A stretch of DNA of 6,187 bases, from contig JADLHV010000146.1 of NCBI GenBank assembly GCA_020848595.1, positions 1-6,187 on the forward strand. The letters run 5' to 3'. The notes under the pieces are model-generated. The model did not search any database and was not told where the DNA came from. It saw nothing but the letters and a program-made list of their open reading frames with translations. A program made the position numbers and the translations under genes. Positions within the stretch are counted from its first letter, which is position 1. Every line of letters begins with the position of its first letter. The stretch is from Bacteroidia bacterium (GTDB taxonomy: Bacteria; Bacteroidota; Bacteroidia; NS11-12g; UBA955). This document shows, in pieces, positions 1 to 6,187 of this stretch.

Positions 1-1
1 A

Positions 2-433
2 AGTGATAGTTTGTTGAATCTCGACTCAAATCAACTTGAATCAATTCAACGAGTATGTGGAAAGACTCGATATTATTTGCGTTATAGATTTCCAGTTAAT
101 GACACATTGTTCTATAAATTTACAGTAGAATTAGACGAGAATTTTCAATTACTTGCACCTTTAGAGTTGCCAAATGTTAAAGAAAATTCTAATTTTTATA
201 AAGTAATGACGATTGAAAAAGCCTATCAATTTGCTAAGAAAGTAAGTCCAAAATCTGTTAAATACGGATTTACCGCGCGAGTCATTTATTTTGAAAAACA
301 GAATGCCTTTGCTTGGGAGTTTATAGGTGTTGAAAGGGTAAGTAAGAAATCAAAAGAATTTCATAGTGTTCAATTAAATGCCGTAACAGGATTTGCAATG
401 CAAACTAATTCTACTGTCACTACTTATAATTAA
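2..433 (+). CDS. hypothetical protein, 3' part only; possible PepSY-like fold
   Basis: The reading frame is open from the first complete codon at position 2 and ends at TAA 431-433. The TTG at position 11 is probably just an internal leucine, so the true start lies left of the window and 143 codons are visible. I do not recognise a named family. The visible part has an aromatic-rich beta-like stretch (RYYLRYRF), then a helix-like segment (EKAYQFAKKV). Next come two strands containing RVIYF and FAWEFIG, and a strand-turn HSVQLNAVTGFAM. The order helix, strand, 'aWeF', 'V-x-L-x-A-x-TG' recalls PepSY-type domains, but this is an impression of pattern and not a match. No signal peptide or membrane segment lies in the visible part. 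The next gene starts 20 bp downstream on the same strand, so the two may be co-transcribed. That a gene exists here is fairly sure; the fold assignment is weak. Confidence 0.7.
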   Translation, partial: SDSLLNLDSNQLESIQRVCGKTRYYLRYRFPVNDTLFYKFTVELDENFQLLAPLELPNVKENSNFYKVMTIEKAYQFAKKVSPKSVKYGFTARVIYFEKQNAFAWEFIGVERVSKKSKEFHSVQLNAVTGFAMQTNSTVTTYN

Positions 434-453
434 GTCATATCAATTTAACCCTT

Positions 454-765
454 ATGACTGAAAATTTTTTATTTAGAGAATATGCTTTGTCTTTGCCTGA
501 TACAGTCGAGAAGCCTCATTTTAAAGTCAGTTCTTATAGAGTAAAACAAAAGATTTTTTTAACTCATAATAAACAAGAAAATCGACTTTGTGTAAAGCTT
601 TCGGAGATTGATCAAAGTGTCTTTACATCTGCTTCAAAATCTGCTATATATCCTGTTCCTAATAAGTGGGGTAAGCATGGGTGGACCTTAATAGAATTGG
701 ATAAAGTACATCCCGAAATGTTGAAAGATGCTATAACGACTGCTTATAATCATGTTTCTAAATGA
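454..765 (+). CDS. MmcQ/YjbR family protein (DUF419)
   Basis: This is a complete 103-residue protein with an ATG start and TGA stop, a normal size for the single-domain MmcQ/YjbR family. Those proteins have a CyaY-like alpha/beta fold and are often labelled DNA-binding, although a specific cellular role is not established. Family features visible are the N-terminal helix with LSLPDTVEKPHF (about residues 12-23) and the strand pair around SYRVKQKIFLTH (27-38). Further along are an RLCVKLS strand (44-50) and the characteristic VPNKWGKHGWTLIEL segment (68-82). A closing helix spans about 86-101. There is no signal peptide or membrane segment, so it should be cytoplasmic. It lies 20 bp after the preceding gene on the same strand and may share its transcript. 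There is no convincing Shine-Dalgarno sequence, which is usual in Bacteroidota. Family assignment is confident; function is not. Confidence 0.9.
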   Translation: MTENFLFREYALSLPDTVEKPHFKVSSYRVKQKIFLTHNKQENRLCVKLSEIDQSVFTSASKSAIYPVPNKWGKHGWTLIELDKVHPEMLKDAITTAYNHVSK

Positions 766-858
766 ACTTGGGTTATACGAATAACAAGCTCTCTCGATTC
801 ATTGAAATTCTATGGTGTAGATAAGAAACTCAAATTAGCGAAAATATTAATTAAATAG

Positions 859-873
859 ATTTACTAAGTAAAT
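859..873. terminator. small AT-rich inverted repeat between convergent genes (weak terminator candidate)
   Basis: ATTTAC (859-864) and GTAAAT (868-873) are perfect complements separated by TAA. They sit 2 bp beyond the stop codon of the minus-strand nucleoid protein gene and about 94 bp beyond the end of the yjbR-type gene. The stem is short, has only one G-C pair, and has no clean T-run on either strand. It may be a weak bidirectional terminator or chance in AT-rich sequence. Nothing else was found in the 110-bp gap. Confidence 0.2.
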
Positions 874-875
874 AA

Positions 876-1922
876 TTACTGTTCAGAATCGTAATAAATT
901 TTGTAGAATTTTCGACCATCTTTTTCTACACCAGGAACTATCAAATCTTTATTGCCATGAATATAGATATGGAAGTTTCTGTCGAGTTTCAGAATGCTTT
1001 TAAAGACACGGTTTTGCTTTTTTACTGCCGATAAATTGATATCAAAAGAGTCTTCCATTTCTATTTTGTTTTCTTCTCTAAAGGTTTGGTCAAAGCGTTT
1101 GAAAGATTCAATAACGCTCTCATCTTTAAACACCTCTTGTTCAAATTCTTCTTTATCGAAAGTGTCTCTATTTTTAAAATATTCCATAGACCTATTTAAA
1201 AGGTCAATTTGGTCGCTTTTATTGACTTCGAAGTTTTCTGGTAATGCCTTTGTTACGAATTGTCTTGTGATATCCAAAAAATCGCTTGTTTGATGATATT
1301 CATCTTTACGTGGTGTCACCATTAAGAAATTATCTTTCCAAAATAAAGCTTCCTCCGAACGGTTTGTGCGGTCGATGATACAGACTTTATATCCTTTATC
1401 CATTTCATCATTAATAATAAGGCAACCTTTATCGGGCTTATCCATTTTCATCCCTTCGTCACTTTTAATATTAAATTCTTTGTTTCCAGTATCTAATTTT
1501 AAAAAGGATTGTTTGCTTTCAGATTTAAATATTCCAATGGCACTGACTTCCTTGTAATCGGCATTTAGTTTAGAGAAATAGGCGATAAATAAATCACCGT
1601 TTTTAATATTGGGATGATTCGACGTTTCATATAAATGTTTTGCAATGTTGATACTATTCAGATGAAAATCGCCCATACCTTCGAACACATCTTTACAATA
1701 TTTGAAAATTGGATTCATAGTATGGTCGTCATTGGTAAAAGTAAAATTGAAGTATTCTTCAGATTTAAATTGATTGAGGAAGTATTTGTGCAGCATTTCC
1801 TCTATTGTTTTGTCAGAGATATCTAAACGGGCCTTCGAAATTAAAAGGTCTTCACCATTATTTTTATTGCCAACACGATGAGCCGAAACTTCATCTAATG
1901 TACTAAACGTATAATCAATCAT
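876..1922 (-). CDS. nucleoid-associated protein, NdpA/YejK family
   Basis: The protein resembles the NA37/NdpA family (E. coli YejK, 335 aa), which associates with the nucleoid; its molecular role is poorly defined. From the ATG at 1922-1920 it has 348 residues, matching family length. An in-frame TTG lies 9 bp further upstream (351 aa), but I prefer the ATG because MIDY flows into the family's N-terminal strand. Landmarks are SAHRVGNK (about residues 13-20), LFIAYFSKL (111-119), AIGIFKSE (128-135), and a charged helical region rich in Asp/Glu/Lys/Phe (about 235-290). The C-terminal SILKLDRNFHIYIHG with the following KDLIVPGV (309-331) ends in a FYKIYY strand. There is no signal peptide or membrane segment, so it is cytoplasmic. 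It ends facing the yjbR-type gene. Upstream, 65 bp separate its start from the TPR-CAP gene, so it may have its own promoter. A palindrome touches its start region. Confidence 0.9.
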   Translation of the reverse strand: MIDYTFSTLDEVSAHRVGNKNNGEDLLISKARLDISDKTIEEMLHKYFLNQFKSEEYFNFTFTNDDHTMNPIFKYCKDVFEGMGDFHLNSINIAKHLYETSNHPNIKNGDLFIAYFSKLNADYKEVSAIGIFKSESKQSFLKLDTGNKEFNIKSDEGMKMDKPDKGCLIINDEMDKGYKVCIIDRTNRSEEALFWKDNFLMVTPRKDEYHQTSDFLDITRQFVTKALPENFEVNKSDQIDLLNRSMEYFKNRDTFDKEEFEQEVFKDESVIESFKRFDQTFREENKIEMEDSFDINLSAVKKQNRVFKSILKLDRNFHIYIHGNKDLIVPGVEKDGRKFYKIYYDSEQ

Positions 1923-1925
1923 GTC

Positions 1926-1940
1926 TCGCAAATATTGCGA
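1926..1940. promoter_or_regulatory. 15-bp inverted repeat just upstream of the nucleoid protein start codon
   Basis: The arms TCGCAA (1926-1931) and TTGCGA (1935-1940) are exact reverse complements around a 3-bp ATA centre. The site begins 3 bp upstream of the preferred ATG (1922-1920) and contains the alternative TTG start (1931-1929). Its position would suit an operator or a small hairpin over the ribosome entry site. The CG-containing arms stand out in AT-rich surroundings. No second copy was noticed elsewhere in the window. The function is inferred from position only. Confidence 0.3.
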
Positions 1941-1987
1941 AAATTTAGCAAAGGGGTATACTACTTGGAAATCTTGTTAAGAAATGA

Positions 1988-4279
1988 CTATAATTTAATA
2001 TCGATAACCTTTACCGTATAATTAAATGTTTTACCATTTTTCAGTTTTATCGTAATATGAAATAATGCATCATCGCTTAAAGTAGCTACATTGATATTAG
2101 GCTCCCAAACAATTGTATTCATGCCATAACCAATAGCATAAGGCTCTTGATTTAATGATATCATTTGTCCGTTTGCATCTTTCATACTTACGCTTGCATC
2201 TTTTAAGTCGAGGTCTATTGAGAAACTCCATTTTTTAAACACCAACATTTTAGGACAAGCATTTGCAGGTGGCCAAGCGATAAATTGCGATTGATATTTT
2301 AAGGTATCCAATCCTCTCGACTCATCGATTGCTTTAATTGCTGTATAAGATTTAGAAGTTCCAATGCCCATATAAAGCGCATTTGGATATAATAACCAAC
2401 GTCTATTTCCCACGGTAGTGTGGTTTTGACCCATAGCAGCAGTTATAGCAATTGCTGGATTAGCATCTTTAGATAATATAGCATTTTGAAGAGCATCGGC
2501 TCCTGCGGGTATAAAACATCTCCATCCATCATTAGGTTCATGCGACATAGACCTATTGGCTTCGCACATAAGTACCGCAATCATACACATTTCATTATCT
2601 TGTTTAGTTAATGAAATCATTTCGGTCATGCCAGCCATTCGTCTGAAATAATTAATACGTTGTTGTGCATTTAAAATCACATCATCACTAATAGTTCCCC
2701 ATTTGCACGAATCGGCTATACCATTCCAAGAATATTCAGGAACGCCTTTTTCTGTTTTACCTTTAAGATTGATACGACTTCCGAAATAATTAATTTTAAA
2801 ATCATTAGTCACGATTTTTTTCCAAGAGATATCAAGATTTTTAGCTTGGTCTGGATACAGTTTACTGGCTTCTATCCAAATAGTTCGAGCTAATCTGAAA
2901 TCTCCTGAATCAGCAGATTCATTTATAAGACGTAATCGATAATTCTTTTGAATGTTAGTGAATTCAGGGATCTTAGGAAAGTGCTTTTTACACATTTCAT
3001 TTAACCTGATCAATGGTAGTAGGTCGTAATACTGTGTAATTTCTTTATTTTTTTTGCTCGTATACTCCGATAAACTTTTAGTTATTACAGAGGCTTTTGG
3101 ATTTTCTTCAATATAAAATCTATAGGTTAATTCAACTAACTTAATTTGCGGCAAAGTTGGAATATATTGAGCCATTTTTTCTGGAGATAGCGCTTGTTCA
3201 TCTTTAACTTTTAAATAGTTTTTTGCAGCATAGTAAGCTGCTTTTTCTAAACTCGAATTGGCGAAATATTCAGTTAATGCAAGACTAAATTCTATTGGCG
3301 ACATTCCAGCGAAAATGTCATACTTTTTAATTTGTGCTAATTGATTTAATTTAGATTTATCGGCCTTAGAAGAGGCATAAATAGTGAATAAACTGTCGAA
3401 TTGCCTATTGTCCTTAGCTTCAGCCATGCCATTTAATAGGTAGATATAGATAGAGTTTTCGCGATGATTTAAGAATGAATCAGCTGGAAAATCTCTAAGT
3501 CCATTTTGAGTAAAAGACAAATAATCAAAACTTGGTGGAATTTTTTCTAACTGAATCCTCATTAAGTTATAAGTCAGAACATTTAGATCGGGGTCATTAG
3601 GTAAAATTGCTCTTCCATTTTTAACATAAATATAAGCAGAATCATAGAGTTTATGGTTAATGTAATATTCGCAAAGTCTAATAAATGGCGTTCTTTGGTA
3701 ACCAGCAACTTTCATATTGCTATCGAGAACAGCCGTATAAATGATTTCTGCAGATTTCTTATAAAGATTTAAACTTTCATCCCACTGCTCGAGCTGCCAG
3801 TAACAATCTGCCCCATAAACCATAGAGATGGTGTCCATGCCAAAGAAGATACTTTTTTTGAAAAGCGGCAATGCTTTCGAAAACTTATTGCCATTATAAG
3901 AGAAGAGAGCTTCTTTATTATTGATTTTTATTAATTGATAAAAATAAGCTTCATTCGATTTCTTAAAAGCTTCTTGTGCATATATTCCTTGATTGGCTTC
4001 AATAGCTTTTTCGGCATATTTAAGTGCTTCCTTAAGCGCATTTGGATATTTTTCAGCTAAGGTCTTATCATTAAAAATAGCCAATTGAATTTTAGATTTT
4101 AATAAAAGGATATTGGGATTTTTAGAACTGTAAGTTTCAAGCAAACATTTATCTATTGCTTTATCGGCCGACTTGTAATTTTTTTGCTCGTAAAGTTTTA
4201 AGGCTTTATCGCACGATTTGTTTTGAGCCGAAAGGCTAATGGTGAGTGATAATAAACTTATCAGTATGGAAAATCTCAT
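1988..4279 (-). CDS. secreted TPR-repeat protein with C-terminal CAP (SCP/PR-1-like) domain
   Basis: This is a 763-residue exported protein. Residues 1-18 form a signal peptide (hydrophobic ILISLLSLTISLSA, likely cut before Q19); C23 lacks a lipobox. Residues 20-500 are helical, with TPR-like repeats at about 23-48, 119-145, 154-180 and 197-226. Residues about 530-660 form a CAP domain: the helix NAQQRINYFRRMAGM, a second helix CMIAVLMCEANRSM, then SHEPNDGWRCF (H580, E581) and VGNRRWLLYP (623-632). The tail 680-763 is beta-rich and Ig-like. CAP domains occur in extracellular proteins of varied function, so no activity is assigned. Bacterial relatives, as I recall, usually read GHRRW where this has GNRRW (N625), so a metal-site His may be absent. 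C565, C572 and C588 could form a disulfide. It starts at ATG 21 bp after the ABM gene with only a weak purine run (AGAAAG) upstream, and is probably the last gene of that operon. Confidence 0.88.
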   Translation of the reverse strand: MRFSILISLLSLTISLSAQNKSCDKALKLYEQKNYKSADKAIDKCLLETYSSKNPNILLLKSKIQLAIFNDKTLAEKYPNALKEALKYAEKAIEANQGIYAQEAFKKSNEAYFYQLIKINNKEALFSYNGNKFSKALPLFKKSIFFGMDTISMVYGADCYWQLEQWDESLNLYKKSAEIIYTAVLDSNMKVAGYQRTPFIRLCEYYINHKLYDSAYIYVKNGRAILPNDPDLNVLTYNLMRIQLEKIPPSFDYLSFTQNGLRDFPADSFLNHRENSIYIYLLNGMAEAKDNRQFDSLFTIYASSKADKSKLNQLAQIKKYDIFAGMSPIEFSLALTEYFANSSLEKAAYYAAKNYLKVKDEQALSPEKMAQYIPTLPQIKLVELTYRFYIEENPKASVITKSLSEYTSKKNKEITQYYDLLPLIRLNEMCKKHFPKIPEFTNIQKNYRLRLINESADSGDFRLARTIWIEASKLYPDQAKNLDISWKKIVTNDFKINYFGSRINLKGKTEKGVPEYSWNGIADSCKWGTISDDVILNAQQRINYFRRMAGMTEMISLTKQDNEMCMIAVLMCEANRSMSHEPNDGWRCFIPAGADALQNAILSKDANPAIAITAAMGQNHTTVGNRRWLLYPNALYMGIGTSKSYTAIKAIDESRGLDTLKYQSQFIAWPPANACPKMLVFKKWSFSIDLDLKDASVSMKDANGQMISLNQEPYAIGYGMNTIVWEPNINVATLSDDALFHITIKLKNGKTFNYTVKVIDIKL

Positions 4280-4300
4280 GTTACTTTCTAAAACTACAAA

Positions 4301-4612
4301 TTACTTCAAAATATTGTTAAGTGTTCCCACAAGTTGTTCAACACTCCAAGCTTCTGCTTTATGTGCAAATTTAGATTTAGTATTTTTCCATGTAATACCA
4401 AATAATTCCGAATCTCTATATGCATTTAGATGTTTTTCTGAATCCCAATGACTGTAAGTAAAGAAAATATCTGGTGAATTAATATCTCTCAATAAATCGA
4501 CCCCTAAACAACCTTCCATTGCACTTATTTTATCTTTTACACTTTCGAAAAGCTGAATAAAATTTTCTGTTTCATCTGGTCGGAAATGCATTTTAACTAG
4601 TCTAGTAATCAT
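4301..4612 (-). CDS. antibiotic biosynthesis monooxygenase (ABM) domain protein
   Basis: This is a complete 103-residue protein of the dimeric ferredoxin-like alpha/beta barrel ABM group, in which small proteins of about 95-110 aa are typical. Known members include quinol monooxygenases such as YgiN and haem-degrading IsdG-type enzymes, but many are uncharacterised. Visible pattern: strand MITRLVKMHF (1-10), helix ETENFIQLFESVKDKISAM (14-32), and strand CLGVDLLRD (35-43). A strand DIFFTYSHW (48-56) leads into the helix DSEKHLNAYRDSELF (57-71), the usual 'W-x-s-x-e-a-h-x-x-H/Y' segment of the fold. The substrate cannot be read from the sequence. Its ATG (4612-4610) overlaps the TGA of the upstream gene (4611-4609) in an ATGA arrangement, implying translational coupling. 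The TPR-CAP gene begins 21 bp after its stop. Confidence 0.88.
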   Translation of the reverse strand: MITRLVKMHFRPDETENFIQLFESVKDKISAMEGCLGVDLLRDINSPDIFFTYSHWDSEKHLNAYRDSELFGITWKNTKSKFAHKAEAWSVEQLVGTLNNILK

Positions 4613-5343
4613 TGTAATTCTATTATTATTTTCGTATCTTCTTTAATTCTGAACAATTTTTTTGCATTTCCATGATTGAGTTGGAGTTTCAAATAACCAC
4701 TTCTACTAAATCTTACAACTGGATATCCTTGTTCTACATCATAAACGCTTTGACTAATTTTATCGGCTAAAGGAGAAGCAAAGTGTTGTATTTTAATTTG
4801 AAATTGACGGTTTCTAACGAATTCTTCAAACTGATTTTTTTTCAAATTGAAGTAACAATTACCATGTTTATCGCTAAAAACAACTTCACCAATAAGCAAA
4901 TTAGAGGTAAAATTAAGCTGTTTTGGGTAGCGTAAAGCTAATTTTTGACCAGCTTTAGGAAGTTTATCTAGACGGTTTTCTAAGAATGCTAATGCAGCTT
5001 GCGTTTCAAGAGAGCTATCTATTAAATAGACTGAATTTGTGTCAATTTTATCGAATAATAAACCAATTAATCCGTTGTTAGGTAGGATGTATAGTCGGTC
5101 AAAGTGTTGATAAACAATAGATTCGTGATTTTCTCCTATTTTAAAAACTGTTATGATATTTTGATATTCGGGGAATTGAATTTGATCGGCAATAAAAGCA
5201 GCTTCAATCATATTATTTAGACTAATATTATGAGTGATATCAACGATGTCGGGCCTTTTAAGTGCCAATAGCCATTCGGACTTTAGCAACCCAATTTTAT
5301 AGGAACTTTCTTGGAAATCTGATATGAGATAAACTAAAGCCAA
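4609..5343 (-). CDS. SAM hydroxide adenosyltransferase-like protein (DUF62 family), divergent active site
   Basis: The protein has the DUF62 / SAM_HAT_N-SAM_HAT_C architecture of enzymes that hydrolyse S-adenosylmethionine to adenosine and methionine. With the TTG at 5343-5341 it has 244 residues and begins MALVYLISDF, matching the family's N-terminal strand. The frame stays open to a GTG at 5397, but that adds 18 unrelated residues and takes in the predicted promoter, so I rejected it. Visible landmarks are SDF (8-10), DIVDITHNI (32-40), PNNGLIGLL (88-96), GEVVFSDKHGN (152-162) and SRSGYLKLQLNHGNA (213-227). Divergences: the family's DFG-x-x-D reads DFQESS, VDPGVG-x-R reads VFKIGENHE, and the HGRD motif has no counterpart. 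The known Asp-Arg-His triad therefore seems lost, and the protein may be catalytically altered or inactive. It is first in an apparent operon with the ABM and TPR-CAP genes, and divergent from phoH. Confidence 0.82.
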   Translation of the reverse strand: MALVYLISDFQESSYKIGLLKSEWLLALKRPDIVDITHNISLNNMIEAAFIADQIQFPEYQNIITVFKIGENHESIVYQHFDRLYILPNNGLIGLLFDKIDTNSVYLIDSSLETQAALAFLENRLDKLPKAGQKLALRYPKQLNFTSNLLIGEVVFSDKHGNCYFNLKKNQFEEFVRNRQFQIKIQHFASPLADKISQSVYDVEQGYPVVRFSRSGYLKLQLNHGNAKKLFRIKEDTKIIIELQ

Positions 5344-5362
5344 AATTTTGTATATTCGTTGG

Positions 5363-5370
5363 CAAAAATA
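5363..5370 (-). promoter_or_regulatory. Bacteroidota-type -7 box for the DUF62 / ABM / TPR-CAP operon
   Basis: On the minus strand 5370-5363 reads TATTTTTG, a perfect fit to the Bacteroidota -7 consensus TAnnTTTG. A T-run (5394-5389) lies about 19 bp upstream, where the TTTG -33 element is expected; it gives only TTTT. Transcription would begin near 5356 and leave a leader of about 13 nt before the TTG start at 5343. This also argues against the longer GTG-started frame. A plus-strand promoter for phoH was not identified. Confidence 0.45.
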
Positions 5371-5406
5371 TTCACTATTTAAGCATTTAAAAAACACAAA
5401 AGGACA

Positions 5407-6187
5407 TTGGCTGAAAAAAGTTATCTAATTGAAGATTTGCATCCGATAGAAATCTATGGTGCAAATAATGTATATCTGGAAAAAATCAAGCATATTTTCC
5501 CTAAGTTAAGGCTTATCGCTAGAGGCAATGAGATTAAAGCGATAGGTGAGGAGAGCGAAGTAGATCGACTTATGAGTAAAATCGATCAATTTGTTTTACT
5601 TATTAGCAAAGGAAGAGAATTAAATGATTCTTTATTGGGCGAAGTTTTTGGACAAGATGATCAATCGAATATTCAAATTCCATCTTCAAATGGCGATTTG
5701 GATTCGAATGTCATTTTATTTGGAAATAATGGAAAACCAATTAAAGCTAGAACTTCTAATCAAATAAGATTAGTTAAGGAAATTGGCAAGAACGATATCG
5801 TGTTTGCTTTAGGCCCTGCTGGTACTGGTAAAACGTATACAGCGGTTGCAGTTGCTGTTAAGGCGTTGAAAAACAAAGAAATAAAGCGTATAATCTTGAC
5901 TCGTCCTGCAGTTGAAGCGGGCGAAAGTTTAGGGTTTCTGCCTGGAGATTTGAAAGAGAAAATTGATCCGTATTTAAGACCTTTATACGATGCTTTGGAT
6001 GATATGATTCCGCCAGATAAATTAAAGTTGTATTTAGAAAATAGAACTATAGAGGTGGCTCCTTTAGCCTTTATGCGTGGACGTACTTTGGATAATTGTT
6101 TTGTGATTTTAGACGAAGCGCAAAATACCACGGATTTACAAATTAAAATGTTTTTAACCCGTATGGGACCAAATGCTAAGGTAATTA
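5407..6187 (+). CDS. phoH: PhoH family ATPase, 3' truncated by window edge
   Basis: The open frame runs from TTG 5407 to the right edge with no stop, giving 260 codons of a family usually about 310-330 long. The protein is a cytoplasmic PhoH-like (YbeZ-type) P-loop ATPase, a family linked to RNA metabolism. Residues 1-75 form the N-terminal KH-like part, with PIEIYGANN, KLRLIARGNEIKAIGEE and a closing helix. About 79-117 is a variable linker. The ATPase core follows: QIRLVKEI (119-126), Walker A GPAGTGKT (136-143), and TRPAVEAGESLGFLPGDL (165-182). Next are APLAFMRGRTLDN (218-230) and Walker B FVILDEAQN (232-240). TTG 5407 is the only early start that keeps the whole N-terminal domain: an in-frame stop lies at 5380-5382 and the first in-frame ATG is not until 5572. 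AGGA at 5401-5404 is very close to the start. The gene is divergent from the DUF62 gene, 63 bp away. Confidence 0.93.
   Translation, partial: MAEKSYLIEDLHPIEIYGANNVYLEKIKHIFPKLRLIARGNEIKAIGEESEVDRLMSKIDQFVLLISKGRELNDSLLGEVFGQDDQSNIQIPSSNGDLDSNVILFGNNGKPIKARTSNQIRLVKEIGKNDIVFALGPAGTGKTYTAVAVAVKALKNKEIKRIILTRPAVEAGESLGFLPGDLKEKIDPYLRPLYDALDDMIPPDKLKLYLENRTIEVAPLAFMRGRTLDNCFVILDEAQNTTDLQIKMFLTRMGPNAKVI

Noticed and set aside
766..875. Possible small gene or RNA between the yjbR-type and nucleoid protein genes
   Set aside because: No open frame of useful length, no start with a plausible ribosome site, and no structure beyond the small hairpin already listed.
994..1826. Three plus-strand open frames (994-1293, 1366-1557, 1635-1826)
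   Set aside because: They are antisense to the nucleoid protein gene, low in complexity (Ser/Leu-rich), and have no family features.
1923..1931. TTG at 1931 as start of the nucleoid protein gene
   Set aside because: An ATG lies only 9 bp downstream and the TTG falls inside the palindrome; the ATG is the simpler start.
1949..1960. TATACCCCTTTG on the minus strand as a -7 promoter box for the nucleoid protein gene
   Set aside because: The TA and TTTG are separated by four bases instead of two and no -33 TTTG is seen at the right distance.
4239..4451. Plus-strand open frame of 70 codons
   Set aside because: It is antisense to the 5' end of the TPR-CAP gene and the ABM gene, both of which are well supported.
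5344..5397. N-terminal extension of the DUF62 gene back to GTG 5397
   Set aside because: The added 18 residues are not family-like and the region holds a perfect -7 promoter box; the TTG at 5343 fits the family N-terminus.
5760..6131. Minus-strand open frame of 123 codons
   Set aside because: It lies wholly antisense to the PhoH ATPase core, whose Walker motifs are unambiguous, and its translation resembles no protein family.
1..6187. CRISPR arrays, tRNA/rRNA genes, insertion sequences, toxin-antitoxin or phage-defence genes
   Set aside because: Nothing seen by eye: no spaced direct repeats, no tRNA-like or rRNA-like sequence, and no transposase, nuclease or toxin motifs in the translated genes.

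Overview
The window is an AT-rich chromosomal segment (about one third G+C by eye) that most resembles Bacteroidota, probably a Flavobacteriales-like lineage. The pointers are an NdpA-type nucleoid protein of the Bacteroidota kind, a secreted TPR-CAP protein with a signal peptide ending in SLSAQ, near absence of Shine-Dalgarno sequences, a perfect TAnnTTTG -7 box, and a PhoH ATPase gene divergent from a SAM-hydroxide-adenosyltransferase (DUF62) gene. I recall that last pairing from flavobacterial genomes but have not checked it here.

Layout. Positions 2-765 hold two plus-strand genes: the 3' part of a hypothetical, possibly PepSY-like protein cut by the window edge, and a complete MmcQ/YjbR-family protein 20 bp after it. 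Positions 766-875 are a convergent intergenic gap with only a small AT-rich inverted repeat. Positions 876-1922 (minus) hold a nucleoid-associated protein gene, with a near-perfect palindrome next to its start codon. Positions 1988-5343 (minus) form a tight three-gene cluster, in transcription order SAM-HAT/DUF62 homologue, antibiotic biosynthesis monooxygenase (ABM)-type small protein, and secreted TPR-CAP protein. The first two overlap as ATGA and the third follows after 21 bp. Positions 5407-6187 (plus) hold the 5' 260 codons of a PhoH-family ATPase, which starts at TTG and runs off the right edge.

How they work together. The only clear transcriptional unit is the SAM-HAT / ABM / TPR-CAP cluster, apparently driven from the 63-bp divergent region shared with phoH. 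No shared pathway is evident. PhoH, NdpA and YjbR are housekeeping-type genes. I see no mobile element, CRISPR array, tRNA, rRNA, toxin-antitoxin pair or defence cassette, and nothing that amounts to a new system. The items most worth a second look are the apparent loss of catalytic residues in the DUF62 homologue, the non-ATG starts on both sides of the divergent region, the altered CAP site, and the palindrome at the ndpA start.
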